A stretch of DNA of 12,408 bases from an uncultured Mailhella sp. (GCA_910577155.1 CAJTMS010000001.1:99233-111640), one strand, 5' to 3'. Shown: positions 1 to 7,322, numbered from the stretch's first letter. The notes: generated by a model from the letters alone, not told the origin. Program-made: numbers and translations.

Positions 1-84
1 CCCCCCGCTGATAGATAGAAATATTCTGAAGCGATTATGCTTCTTCCTTGCATACTACATGCGTTTTCCCTCAACTCGCTCTTT

Positions 85-112
85 GCCCCCTTTCCCTCAA
101 GGGGGCTTTTTT
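85..112 (+). terminator. Rho-independent terminator of an upstream transcript
   Basis: A perfect 6-bp stem, GCCCCC (85-90) with GGGGGC (101-106), encloses a 10-base loop and is followed by six T (107-112). The T run lies on the plus side, so it would end a plus-strand transcript entering from the left of the window. I see no gene in positions 1-84 and assume this is the 3' tail of a gene outside the window. Confidence 0.75.
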
Positions 113-155
113 ACTTGCTGTTAGCATGGCGAAGCCATAAAAGCTTACAGCAAGT
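113..155 (+). repeat. Hairpin A of a related pair (CTGTTAG/CTTACAG core)
   Basis: ACTTGCTGTTAGC (113-125) pairs with GCTTACAGCAAGT (143-155) with a single T-T mismatch (122 with 146). Nested inside is a second stem, ATGGC (126-130) with GCCAT (134-138), around a GAA loop. It begins immediately after the T run of the preceding terminator and is followed by GTTCTCGT (162-169). Hairpin B at 221-270 has the same core, the same mismatch and the same trailing octamer. It could be part of a small RNA, an attenuator, or a mobile intergenic repeat; nothing here decides between these. Confidence 0.7.
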
Positions 156-167
156 TAAAAAGTTCTC

Positions 168-222
168 GTCCTGAAAAAATCAAGCCCGCAAGGGACAACT
201 TGATTTTTTGAGGGCTTTTTTT
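168..222 (+). terminator. Strong Rho-independent terminator with GCAA tetraloop
   Basis: AAAAAATCAAG (174-184) pairs perfectly with CTTGATTTTTT (199-209). Inside it CCC (185-187) pairs with GGG (192-194) around a GCAA tetraloop, with a four-base ACAA bulge at 195-198. Outside, GTCCT (168-172) can pair with AGGGC (211-215), including one G-T pair, and a seven-T run follows (216-222). It would end a plus-strand transcript only about 110 bases after the previous terminator, so the interval 113-222 is either a second terminator of the same transcript or a very short transcript of its own. Confidence 0.75.
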
Positions 223-270
223 AACATTCTGTTAGATAAGTCAATGAGTTAAAATCTTACAGAATGTTAA
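221..270 (+). repeat. Hairpin B of a related pair (CTGTTAG/CTTACAG core)
   Basis: TTAACATTCTGTTAGAT (221-237) pairs with ATCTTACAGAATGTTAA (254-270), 16 of 17 pairs, with a single T-T mismatch (233 with 258) around a 16-base loop. The core CTGTTAG/CTTACAG and the mismatch are those of hairpin A, while flanking pairs differ in a compensatory way (G117-C151 against T228-A263, T115-A153 against A226-T265, C125-G143 against A236-T255). GTTCTCGT follows at 273-280, as it does after hairpin A. The first two bases are shared with the T run of the preceding terminator. Confidence 0.75.
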
Positions 271-288
271 AGGTTCTCGTACCCGGCT

Positions 289-318
289 TAGGCTGCAAAA
301 TGAAACTTTAGCAGCCTA
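289..318. repeat. Inverted repeat TAGGCTGC / GCAGCCTA
   Basis: An 8-bp perfect inverted repeat, TAGGCTGC (289-296) with GCAGCCTA (311-318), encloses a 14-base AT-rich loop. It sits at the place, relative to hairpin B, that the terminator at 168-222 takes relative to hairpin A, but it has no T run, so it is not a typical terminator. Confidence 0.5.
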
Positions 319-351
319 GAGCAATTCCTGTTAACATCAAGAATATTAATT

Positions 352-380
352 CCCTGTTATGGACAACGTCCATAACAGGG
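352..380. repeat. Perfect 13-bp inverted repeat with 3-base loop
   Basis: CCCTGTTATGGAC (352-364) and GTCCATAACAGGG (368-380) pair without mismatch around AAC. No T run follows on either side (CTTTG to the right, TTAATT to the left), so it is not a canonical terminator. The arm again contains CTGTTA, like hairpins A and B. It may be a palindromic intergenic repeat unit or a protein-binding site. Confidence 0.6.
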
Positions 381-394
381 CTTTGAGGGGGATT

Positions 395-463
395 GGGGGA
401 GCGGCAGCTGTTAGCGAGTGAACGAGCTCTACGGATAGCGACAGCAGCGATAATCATTTCCCC
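395..463. repeat. Imperfect long inverted repeat
   Basis: GGGGA (396-400) pairs with TCCCC (459-463), and the interior GC-rich arms (about 401-416 and 438-449) are imperfectly complementary through GCTGT/ACAGC. CTGTTAG occurs once more at 408-414. This stretch is clearly richer in GC than the surroundings (the sequence after 465 is strongly AT-rich), which is typical of inserted palindromic intergenic elements. Its family is not recognised. Confidence 0.35.
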
Positions 464-666
464 AAAGAAAATAAAAATTACGAATATTATGCGGAAACGC
501 TCTAAAGAATAACATCTTAAAATTTATTGGAAATGCACTCATGAGAGCAAAATAAAATGATATGCAGGGATATAAGTACTTTTGAAGTTTTGCCAAAATT
601 GCAGCAGAAATTTTGTATTGAAGGCTTTGAAACGTTCTTTCATGCGTAAAAGAGATCTCTGCAAAT
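464..666. other. AT-rich intergenic stretch, no supported gene
   Basis: I see no convincing gene, RNA or repeat here. The only open frame of note is a 30-codon plus-strand ATG frame at 557-649 without a clear ribosome binding site; it is recorded among the rejected items. The stretch separates the hairpin-rich block from the terminator of the qrc operon. Confidence 0.6.
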
Positions 667-696
667 AAAAAAGCCTGACTATTGTCAGGCTTTTTT
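667..696. terminator. Bidirectional terminator ending the qrc operon
   Basis: AAAAAAGCCTGAC (667-679) pairs perfectly with GTCAGGCTTTTTT (684-696) around a TATT loop. Both strands therefore read a GC-rich stem followed by a T run. It lies 21 bases beyond the stop codon of the minus-strand qrcD gene and is the obvious transcription end of qrcABCD; it could also stop plus-strand transcripts coming from the left. Confidence 0.88.
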
Positions 697-717
697 ATAT
701 CGTGTGTGGTTAACGCA

Positions 718-1965
718 TTACTTCTTATTGAGCTCTGCTTCCTGCGGGAAGAGCGGGCAGTAGCGGTAAGTGATGGCTACGGTAATGATAGAATAGCCCA
801 CTACCAAGGCAAAAGCTCCCCATTCTGCCCAGTTAGCCCAGTACCATTGCCATTGTTCAAAAGGCATAACAGGAATGCCAAGGGCCTGCACTGTCATTAC
901 AAAGCGGTTTATCACAATGCTGAAGCAGGTGACTAAGCAGCCAAAGTAGAAAATTGCAGGGATTTTCCTAAGCGCCGGCAGAGCCATGCAGACAATACCG
1001 ATGACAAGGGCAATATGTTCTGCATAGAACCAGAAAGAACTATAAACAAAGCCGGTAAACATTTGGTCAAAGGTCAGCCCGCTGCGGGGAAGAATGTCAT
1101 TTACCCATGCGTAGGAATCAAGGAACTTGCCTATTGTATAGACAATAAGCATGGTTCCGCCGATTTTGCCCATGAGCTGTTTTACTTTCCATGAAACAAG
1201 TTTTTTACCGGTAATTTTTTCAACTAGGGCAACCATGAGCAGGGAGAACATCGGTCCGGCACTCACAGCAGAAAGCAGATAGAGGAAGAATGTCCACGGC
1301 CAAATAAAGAACCCGTCGCGGTAAATATAAGGGCGTCCGAAAAGAACACCGTACATACCGCCTAAACTGCCTTGGTGGAAGGTGGAAAGAAATGCTCCGA
1401 TACCGGCAAAAAGCGGCATATAGACGTGGAAGTTATGGGCAACATGCCGGATAAATTTATTTTTTTCAAACAGGCGCTGTTCAAGAATAAGAGGTACATA
1501 TTCAATAATAAGCACAATGCAGTAACAGGTGATACAGAAAATAACTTCTGTCAGCATGGAATGGACGTTAGGGTACCAATAGCCAAACCAAGCACGGATT
1601 GGCTGCCCGATATCAAGTACCAAAATAAGCATGGCGCCTGTATAGCAGAGGAAACCAATCACTGCGGTGAAGCTGACGATATTTTTGAGCTCGTCAATAT
1701 TCAAAATATAACGGAGGAGCCCCGTAAAGAAAGCTCCCGCACCAAGCGCAATAACCGCAAGGTCTAAGGTAATCCACAAACCAAAACCGAATTTATCGTT
1801 AAGTCCTGTTGTTCCAAGACCCTGTGATAAAACAACAAATGCTGCAAATACTCCCCAGAGAAGCAGTACTGTAGGAATAAGCATAAAGAGGGAGAATTTC
1901 GTAAAGGAGCAACGTTCACACCCTTTTGGGAAAAGGGCATTATCAATTGGTTTACTGTAATCCAT
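718..1965 (-). CDS. qrcD: QrcD: NrfD-type menaquinone-reducing membrane subunit
   Basis: This 415-residue protein is a polytopic membrane subunit of the NrfD/PsrC family and the likely quinone site of the Qrc complex, passing electrons from the periplasmic subunits to menaquinone. Many hydrophobic helices are visible, for example around residues 24-48, 62-85, 97-119, 136-159 and 180-200, and on to the C-terminus, in keeping with the roughly ten helices of the family. NrfD-like landmarks are VLDIGQPIRAW (116-126) and the segment FLSTFHQGSLGG (192-203) with His197. The ATG is preceded by AAGGA with 7-base spacing. The gene follows qrcC after 16 bases and is last in the operon. The assignment as QrcD rather than another NrfD protein rests mainly on the neighbouring three genes; the length fits what I know of QrcD. 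Confidence 0.9.
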   Translation of the reverse strand: MDYSKPIDNALFPKGCERCSFTKFSLFMLIPTVLLLWGVFAAFVVLSQGLGTTGLNDKFGFGLWITLDLAVIALGAGAFFTGLLRYILNIDELKNIVSFTAVIGFLCYTGAMLILVLDIGQPIRAWFGYWYPNVHSMLTEVIFCITCYCIVLIIEYVPLILEQRLFEKNKFIRHVAHNFHVYMPLFAGIGAFLSTFHQGSLGGMYGVLFGRPYIYRDGFFIWPWTFFLYLLSAVSAGPMFSLLMVALVEKITGKKLVSWKVKQLMGKIGGTMLIVYTIGKFLDSYAWVNDILPRSGLTFDQMFTGFVYSSFWFYAEHIALVIGIVCMALPALRKIPAIFYFGCLVTCFSIVINRFVMTVQALGIPVMPFEQWQWYWANWAEWGAFALVVGYSIITVAITYRYCPLFPQEAELNKK

Positions 1966-1981
1966 AATTTATTCCTTTTCC

Positions 1982-2779
1982 TTAGTGAGATTTATTAAAA
2001 ATAACATCTTTTGGTTTTCCTGTTTCTTCATGTTCAAGGTAGTTATCCCCTAAACGGCGTACCCATTCACGTTTGCTCATGTAGTAAACTTGCGGCTCAG
2101 TGCCTAAGCGTTCGAGCAAGCGGAAAGCATAGGGGCTTTGTTTGAGCTCATAGACACGGTGTTCAGGATTGTTGAGATCACCAAAAACAATAGCACCATT
2201 GGGGCAAGCTTCAGTGCAGGCAGTTTGGTATGCTTCTTCAGGAAGCGCAAGAGGATCCTCGCCATTGGCAATGGCTTTGTCTTTTGCTTTCATCAGGCGG
2301 TGATGACAGAAACTGCACTTTTCAACCACACCGCGAGGGCGGGTGGAAACATCAGGGCTGAGAGCTTCTTTCAAATCTCCCGGCCAGTATGGGTCAAACC
2401 AATTGAAGTAGCGAGCATGGTAAGGGCAGCTTGCCATACAGTAGCGGCAGCCAATACAGCGCGGTGTTACCTGACTGACAATGCCGCCTTCTTCATTTTT
2501 ATCCGTAGCAACAACAGGGCAAACAGAAACACAGGAAGGCTTGCCGCACTGCATGCAGGGGCGAGGCAGGAAAACCGTTTCATGTTCGGGAAAATCCTTC
2601 CCGTTGGAAAGACGGTAAACTTTGAGCCAATTGAGTGCCCGCAGCTTATTGCCGGCGTCTTCCTGCGGTGCAACGTTATTTTCAGCTTGGCAGGACATCA
2701 TGCACGCACCGCAGCCTGTGCATTTATCAAGGTCAATTACCATGCCATAGCGAACAGTAAAATCTTTAAAGTCTGACAT
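1982..2779 (-). CDS. qrcC: QrcC: four-cluster ferredoxin-like subunit
   Basis: The 265-residue protein is the iron-sulfur subunit that links the cytochrome and molybdopterin-type subunits to the membrane subunit. Sixteen cysteines fall in four ferredoxin-like groups: 20, 23, 26 and 30; 75, 78, 83 and 87; 108, 111, 114 and 118; and 155, 158, 188 and 192. This is the NrfC/PsrB-like arrangement for four cubane clusters; in the purified Desulfovibrio complex three [4Fe-4S] and one [3Fe-4S] cluster were reported. There is no signal peptide, so export together with the Tat substrate QrcB is inferred. The ATG is three bases after the qrcB stop, and its ribosome binding site AAGGGG lies over the last codons and stop of qrcB, which suggests translational coupling. 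Confidence 0.92.
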   Translation of the reverse strand: MSDFKDFTVRYGMVIDLDKCTGCGACMMSCQAENNVAPQEDAGNKLRALNWLKVYRLSNGKDFPEHETVFLPRPCMQCGKPSCVSVCPVVATDKNEEGGIVSQVTPRCIGCRYCMASCPYHARYFNWFDPYWPGDLKEALSPDVSTRPRGVVEKCSFCHHRLMKAKDKAIANGEDPLALPEEAYQTACTEACPNGAIVFGDLNNPEHRVYELKQSPYAFRLLERLGTEPQVYYMSKREWVRRLGDNYLEHEETGKPKDVIFNKSH

Positions 2780-2782
2780 ATA

Positions 2783-4825
2783 TTACCCCTTTACCACAGA
2801 AACAGTATTTAGCCATACGGGAAGGTCTGAGTCTGCTTCCATATCTATTTGGGTGAGTGCTAAAATGTTATCCCCTTTGCCCACAGAAAATCTGTCGAAT
2901 TCCGTGTGTCCAAGTCCTGCCATAACAGCAATAACATCGGGCATAATGCCTTCGTAGATTTGAACAAGAACAAGCATTGCTCCGTTTTTGGTCTGCAGCA
3001 TTGCCTTTTGTCCATTGCCAAGTCCGAGTTTTTGTGCCGTTGCTTTATTTATTTGGGCAACACACAAGCCATCTTGGAGCTGATAATCGGTAATGGCGCG
3101 GTTGGCATAGGGAGGAATGCCTGTGCTTGGAGTACCTGCAGCAGCATTGGTGTAAGTATAAAGAGCAATGTCAGAAACAGGGGCTTTTGCCTGTTTGCTG
3201 TGAAGCGGCATAAAGTTCAGTGTTGGAACAGTAAAGTTGTAGAATGCTTCCTGATAGGTGTTACCGCTTTCAAGATATTCTTTGAAATTAACATGGAGGG
3301 CTTGAGCACGTTTTTCAAGCAGGGAAGGAATGTCGGAAACACCCAGATTTTGACCCAGTTCATCAGCAAGGGCAAGGATAAGCTCCCCTAAAGGACGTGC
3401 CTGATAGTGGGGTTCTGCAACGGGTTTAGCCAGTGTCCAGTTGATATTGCCTGAGCCATAGGGGGTGTAGACATCGTCAAAGCGTTCCAGACCGTGGGCA
3501 ATGGGAAGGACAAGGTCACATTCCTTGCAGGTTTCATTAAAGTGGCTTGCAAAACAAATTTTATAGTCGATTTTTGCCAGACATTCCTTGACTTCCGCAT
3601 CCTTTGAAAGTGCATACACGGGGTTTGCATCATTAATAAAGAGAAGCTTTGGAGCTTCTTTTGCCCCGGAGGCAACCTGCATGCTGAAGGAAACAAAATT
3701 GCGTGTAAAAATGTCAGTAAGGCTTTGTGCAGAAGGAAGAAGCGGATCATCCATAGGCAAGCTGACAAGACCGCCGTCCTGGTTAATACGTCCAAGGACA
3801 GCATTGACAGCAATAGCAAGCATGTGTACGCCCGTGCCCTGACTTTGCCCTTCCGTTGTGCCTGCAAAAACAAGAGGACGGTTTGCGTTTTTGAGCGCAG
3901 AAACAAGTTTTTGCATACTTTCCATGCTTGTTCCGCAAACTTTATTTGCTTCTTCAAGGCTGTAACGACCGGTTAATGAAGTGAGGCTTTCGTCTGCAAG
4001 TGCGGCACTTTTTACCAGTTCTGCAAGAATAGCGCCGAGGAAAATTTCTTCTGTGCCTGTTTTTACGGGGAGCCATAAATCAGACACGACAGCGGTATTA
4101 TTTTGCATTGCGCCTGCATAATAAATTGCCTGACTTGCGTCTTCCGCATTTTGGTGTGTTTCATTGAAAACTGCACGGTTATGCGCAACAGGTCCCCAGC
4201 TGTCCAAAAAGTTTGCGCCAACAGCCAGAATGCAGTCACTGTTTGCGATATCATAGCCAATACGACCGCTGCCGCCCAGTGCATGCCATGCAAGAGTTGC
4301 AGCCTGTTCATCGCTGGGCATGAAGAAGAAATCTTTTGAGCCGTTTTCAGCCAAAAAAGCAGAATAGACATCGTTCAAAGAAGATGAACTGTCGGCACTC
4401 AAAAATGCCATGCTGCCCTTTGCTTCGCCGGTTTTTTCCTTGAGGATATTTTCTGCCTCTTCCCATGATATATAGGCATATCCGCCGTCAAATCCGCGTT
4501 TTAATGGACGTTTGATACGGGATTCGGAATATAAAAGCTGTACTTCCGATGCAGCAAGAGGAGTAAGTCCGCCTTTTGAATAGGCATTTTCTTTATTTCC
4601 ATTTGTCCGAACAACCCGTCCGTCAACTGTGCGGACTTTGAGCGGTGTTCCGTCAAGTTTTGATACTGTAGCAATTGAAAGGTCTTCACCTTTTTGCAAG
4701 CGAGGAATCCAACCCCAGTTTTGCGTCCAATACGCAAGATCATAAAGGGTAGTCCAAATCGCAGGAGAGGCAACAAGACCTACTGTACCACCAAGAGCAA
4801 ATTTTAAAAATCCACGTCTTTGCAT
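2783..4825 (-). CDS. qrcB: QrcB: molybdopterin oxidoreductase-like subunit, Tat exported
   Basis: The 680-residue protein belongs to the molybdopterin oxidoreductase (DMSO reductase) superfamily. A twin-arginine export signal begins at residue 3 (RRGFLK), followed by a hydrophobic stretch. The segment that in relatives carries an N-terminal CxxC-type [4Fe-4S] site (before LLYSESRIKRPLKR, about 96-109) has no cysteine, and no cysteine ligand was noticed at the usual Mo position. This agrees with reports that the Desulfovibrio Qrc complex holds no molybdenum, so QrcB is probably a structural or electron-relay scaffold rather than a catalyst. The C-terminal part, about 565-680, resembles the dinucleotide-binding domain. 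It starts 17 bases after qrcA, with GGGGA six bases before the ATG. Confidence 0.9.
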   Translation of the reverse strand: MQRRGFLKFALGGTVGLVASPAIWTTLYDLAYWTQNWGWIPRLQKGEDLSIATVSKLDGTPLKVRTVDGRVVRTNGNKENAYSKGGLTPLAASEVQLLYSESRIKRPLKRGFDGGYAYISWEEAENILKEKTGEAKGSMAFLSADSSSSLNDVYSAFLAENGSKDFFFMPSDEQAATLAWHALGGSGRIGYDIANSDCILAVGANFLDSWGPVAHNRAVFNETHQNAEDASQAIYYAGAMQNNTAVVSDLWLPVKTGTEEIFLGAILAELVKSAALADESLTSLTGRYSLEEANKVCGTSMESMQKLVSALKNANRPLVFAGTTEGQSQGTGVHMLAIAVNAVLGRINQDGGLVSLPMDDPLLPSAQSLTDIFTRNFVSFSMQVASGAKEAPKLLFINDANPVYALSKDAEVKECLAKIDYKICFASHFNETCKECDLVLPIAHGLERFDDVYTPYGSGNINWTLAKPVAEPHYQARPLGELILALADELGQNLGVSDIPSLLEKRAQALHVNFKEYLESGNTYQEAFYNFTVPTLNFMPLHSKQAKAPVSDIALYTYTNAAAGTPSTGIPPYANRAITDYQLQDGLCVAQINKATAQKLGLGNGQKAMLQTKNGAMLVLVQIYEGIMPDVIAVMAGLGHTEFDRFSVGKGDNILALTQIDMEADSDLPVWLNTVSVVKG

Positions 4826-4842
4826 GTTCGATCCCCTTTCCC

Positions 4843-5478
4843 TTATTTATGGCAGACAAAACAAGCAGTGCTTGCATTGGTTGTGCCATAGTGTCCCGGA
4901 TTTGCGTGACAGGCTTCACATTCAGGCATTTTCATGGTGTTGACAGAATATGTTGAAATTTTATTTTCTTTGTAAACCGGAGGTTTTGTTGTAGAAGCAA
5001 CATCAATATGGCAAAGGCTGCAGAATTGCTGTGGTGTTTCAAATTCTGTATGGCAATTTGCACAGCGTTCCATTGAGTGCACTGCATGGCTGAAGAAAAC
5101 ATTGTCCGGCTGTTTTTGATACACAAGCCATTCATCACGAATTTCTCTTCCTTTGGCAACGTATTCTTTAATGAAACGGTGTTCTTCAGGATTTTCCGTT
5201 ACGGCTTCTTCGTGACAGGCAGCACAGGCAGCAGTATCGGGCAAACCGTGATAGGTGCCGTCTTCGCGCAGGAAGTGACAGTCCTCACAAGCCATACCTG
5301 CATTTTCAATATGTGCTACGTGGTTGAATTCAACAGGTTGTTTTTTTTCTTCGAGCTTAATTGCAGGAATTACAGACCAACCAATTACAAGGGCTAAAAC
5401 AAGACCAACAAGAAAAGGTCCAAAGCCGCACCCACAACGGCATTTTGTGGGTTTTACTTCTTTACTTTTATCCTCCAT
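4843..5478 (-). CDS. qrcA: QrcA: membrane-anchored hexaheme cytochrome c
   Basis: Six CxxCH haem-binding motifs are visible at residues 64-68, 85-89, 139-143, 153-157, 187-191 and 206-210 of a 211-residue protein. One membrane helix (about 20-40) anchors the N-terminus, after a short lysine-rich and cysteine-rich cytoplasmic stretch. The haem domain would face the periplasm and accept electrons from tetraheme cytochrome c3, which is reduced by periplasmic hydrogenases and formate dehydrogenases. Six haems is the number known for QrcA. I chose the ATG at 5478 because GAGGA lies five bases before it. An in-frame ATG at 5526 would add 16 residues but lies at the predicted transcription start and has no ribosome binding site. 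First gene of the operon. Confidence 0.9.
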   Translation of the reverse strand: MEDKSKEVKPTKCRCGCGFGPFLVGLVLALVIGWSVIPAIKLEEKKQPVEFNHVAHIENAGMACEDCHFLREDGTYHGLPDTAACAACHEEAVTENPEEHRFIKEYVAKGREIRDEWLVYQKQPDNVFFSHAVHSMERCANCHTEFETPQQFCSLCHIDVASTTKPPVYKENKISTYSVNTMKMPECEACHANPGHYGTTNASTACFVCHK

Positions 5479-5532
5479 CGGCATCCTCATCTTCTTGAAA
5501 TGTATCCTAGAGCCATGCAAAGGCATGACAAA

Positions 5533-5561
5533 ATTTTAAAATACAATATAGTATTTTTCAA
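5533..5561 (-). promoter_or_regulatory. Candidate sigma70 promoter of qrcABCD
   Basis: On the minus strand TTGAAA (5561-5556) and TAAAAT (5538-5533) are separated by exactly 17 bases. Transcription would start near 5526, giving a 5' leader of about 48 bases to the chosen qrcA start. The region is very AT-rich, so other hexamer pairs are possible. Confidence 0.5.
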
Positions 5562-5734
5562 AATATAGCAATAGGCAACAGGGGGAAATCTTTTTTTTTA
5601 TTAAGGAGATAACGGATTGATATGCATAGGTTAAAATTTTTCCTAAGGGAATAATTTTAAAGAAAAAAATGAGAAAAGTTGAATGCAGTCGGCAAATGGA
5701 AATGGCAGGGAAAAGGAGAACCGGATTTTTTTGC
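5562..5734. other. Intergenic spacer between qrc promoter and tRNA promoter
   Basis: No gene is supported here. There is an isolated AAGGAG at 5603-5608 and a short imperfect AT-rich inverted repeat with arms near 5631-5638 and 5652-5660. Neither leads to a convincing reading frame or a terminator. Confidence 0.5.
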
Positions 5735-5763
5735 TTGACAAAGCAGATATTTTGACATAAAAG
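5735..5763 (+). promoter_or_regulatory. Promoter of the tRNA-Ser gene
   Basis: TTGACA (5735-5740), a perfect -35 box, is followed after 17 bases by TAAAAG (5758-5763) as the -10 box. The predicted start at about 5770 lies some nine bases before the mature 5' end of the tRNA. Confidence 0.75.
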
Positions 5764-5778
5764 TTTTTTCTACTGTTT

Positions 5779-5873
5779 GGAAAGGTGTCCGAGTCGGCCG
5801 AAGGAGCTCGCCTGCTAAGTGAGTATACGGGCTTAAACCTGTATCCAGGGTTCAAATCCCTGCCTTTCCGCCA
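5779..5873 (+). tRNA. tRNA-Ser (anticodon GCU), CCA encoded
   Basis: The acceptor stem is GGAAAGG (5779-5785) with CCTTTCC (5863-5869), followed by discriminator G5870 and an encoded CCA (5871-5873). The anticodon stem CTCGC (5807-5811) with GTGAG (5819-5823) holds the loop CTGCTAA with anticodon GCT at 5814-5816. The long variable arm, with paired sides about 5824-5831 and 5836-5843, is typical of serine tRNAs, and the T loop contains GTTCAAATC. It decodes AGC and AGU. The gene is intact, and an integrase starts 97 bases beyond its 3' end, so its 3' part is the likely attachment site of the island on the right. Confidence 0.97.
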
Positions 5874-5917
5874 TTTTTTAGTAAGATATTGATTTTATTG
5901 TCAGTATTTTCAGAATT

Positions 5918-5969
5918 AGCCTTGATTATTTCGGTGGTACATTTCACTGATACAATCAAGGCTTTTTTT
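5918..5969 (+). terminator. Terminator-like hairpin between tRNA-Ser and integrase
   Basis: AGCCTTGATT (5918-5927) pairs perfectly with AATCAAGGCT (5954-5963), and the T run reaches to 5969. Inside, TCGGTG (5931-5936) can pair with CACTGA (5945-5950), which makes a long two-part stem. It would terminate the tRNA transcript. The T run ends at the base before the integrase ATG (5970), an unusually tight arrangement. Confidence 0.65.
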
Positions 5970-7322
5970 ATGTCCAAAATTTGTTTAGACAAATCCGCGA
6001 GCAGGAATTTAAACTCCGGATACGGTTCCTATCTGCTCCTTAGAAATGGTGTGTATTACGTTCGTATACCTGTACCTAAGCACTTGCATTCATTACTTAA
6101 TAGAAAGGAATTGCGTAAATCGCTTGGCACAGGACGGCTGAAAGAAGCCCGTCCCCTTGCCTTGCGGTATGCTGTGCTCTGCCGTGAATATTTTGTGCTT
6201 GCCGAAAAAGTTCTTGCGGGCATGGTACGAATGGATACGGAAACTTTACTGCAATTTACTGATTTTACAGAGAAAAGTTCTGGTACAATTGGTACATTTA
6301 TGTTCTTGTCACAGGAAGATGATTTTTGGAATGATCTGTTTTTAGGCTATTTTTCAGGAAAAAATGAGGACAGAACCGCAAAAGCGGTTCTGCCTCAGGC
6401 TGTTTATTCTCCTGTAGTTGTCAATCAAAATGTACCGGCAAAAAATGTACAGAAGAGAAGATTTATTGTTAATGAAAGTCAAGAAGTTCAATATGCTGCA
6501 AGCAGAATTGTTGTTGAGAAGAACAAAAAGCAAGCTGAATTGGAAAAAGAAATTGTACCACATCTTTCCAAAGCGGTTGATGCTTTTATAAAAGCTAAAA
6601 GTTTGGTATGGACTCCTGGCAGTGCTAAAGAAATTCCTCCTCATGTAAAGCAGTTTACAGAAATTATTACAGAAATTGAAGGAAGAGATATTTCTGTTGC
6701 TGAACTTTCTCGCGGGCATATTCGTTCATATTTTAATGTATTGAAATATTTGCCCAGCCGAATAATACCTAAACTTCATGGAAATAAAAAATGGAAACAA
6801 CTTGCTGAAATGGGTAAACAAGGAAAATTTGAAAGGCTTCTCAGTGCCAAGACTATGCATAATCGGCAAATAAATGTTCGCAGTTTTATTAATTGGTGTG
6901 AACTGGAATATAAAGGCGTAATTCAAGCTCGATATATTAATAGTGGTTTCCAAAAAACATTGGAGGATAAACAAGTTGTCAGGAATAAAAACAAGAGAGA
7001 GGGATTTTCTCAAGAGGAACTGGAAAAACTTTTTGGTGATATGACTCAATATATAGCAGAAACTGAGGGCTCTGATGCTCGCTTTTGGGTTCCGCTTATT
7101 GCCCTCTATTCAGGTATGCGTGTAGAAGAAATCTGTCAGCTTTATATTGCTGATATTGTGCAAATTGATAATATCTGGTGTTTTTCAGTTAATGAAAATA
7201 CAGAGAATAAAGAACACTTTAAACATGTAAAAAGTTTGGCTGGTATCCGTTATAACTTCTTACCATGGATTCCCGTAGTTATTGCAGTCCTGGAAACTGT
7301 AAAAGAACATTGGGATGATTAG
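5970..7322 (+). pseudogene. Tyrosine recombinase/integrase, C-terminally truncated
   Basis: The 450-residue product (from ATG 5970) is a phage-type integrase. Residues about 15-80 match the N-terminal DUF6538-like module (YYVRIPVPKHL, KSLGTGRLKEAR), followed by a variable linker and a core-binding region. The catalytic domain starts near 350, with the first catalytic arginine at R384 (SGMRVEEICQL) and the beta-hairpin lysine probably K421. The frame stops 23 residues after R427, before the HxxR box and the nucleophilic tyrosine, and no reading frame of the following 150 bases restores them. Relatives usually continue for roughly 100 residues, so strand cleavage should be impossible. Its position behind tRNA-Ser marks an island junction. 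CAAGG at 5957-5961 is the only candidate ribosome binding site. A longer frame from TTG 5889 would run through the terminator stem and is unlikely. Confidence 0.75.
6371..6392. repeat. Perfect 9-bp inverted repeat inside the integrase gene
   Basis: CAGAACCGC (6371-6379) and GCGGTTCTG (6384-6392) flank AAAA within the coding sequence for the linker between the N-terminal module and the core-binding domain. There is no T run. It may be chance or a small inserted palindrome that kept the frame. Confidence 0.5.

Noticed and set aside
1..420. CRISPR array suggested by several repeats
   Set aside because: The repeats are inverted hairpins of different sequence and spacing, not direct repeats with uniform spacers.
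557..649. A 30-codon plus-strand ATG frame with coding-like residues in the spacer left of qrcD
   Set aside because: There is no clear ribosome binding site, the length is within chance for this region, and no family is recognisable.
5479..5526. Longer qrcA reading frame starting at ATG 5526
   Set aside because: This start coincides with the predicted transcription start and lacks a ribosome binding site, whereas ATG 5478 has GAGGA at five bases.
5603..5654. AAGGAG followed by an ATG at 5622 in the qrc/tRNA spacer
   Set aside because: The spacing is 13 bases and the frame has only ten codons, so it is not a supportable gene.
5643..5855. Minus-strand 70-codon frame across the tRNA-Ser gene
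   Set aside because: It overlaps an intact tRNA and its promoter and has no family features.
5889..5969. Upstream TTG start extending the integrase by 27 residues
   Set aside because: The extension would be encoded by the terminator stem and T run; the typical integrase N-terminus begins after ATG 5970.
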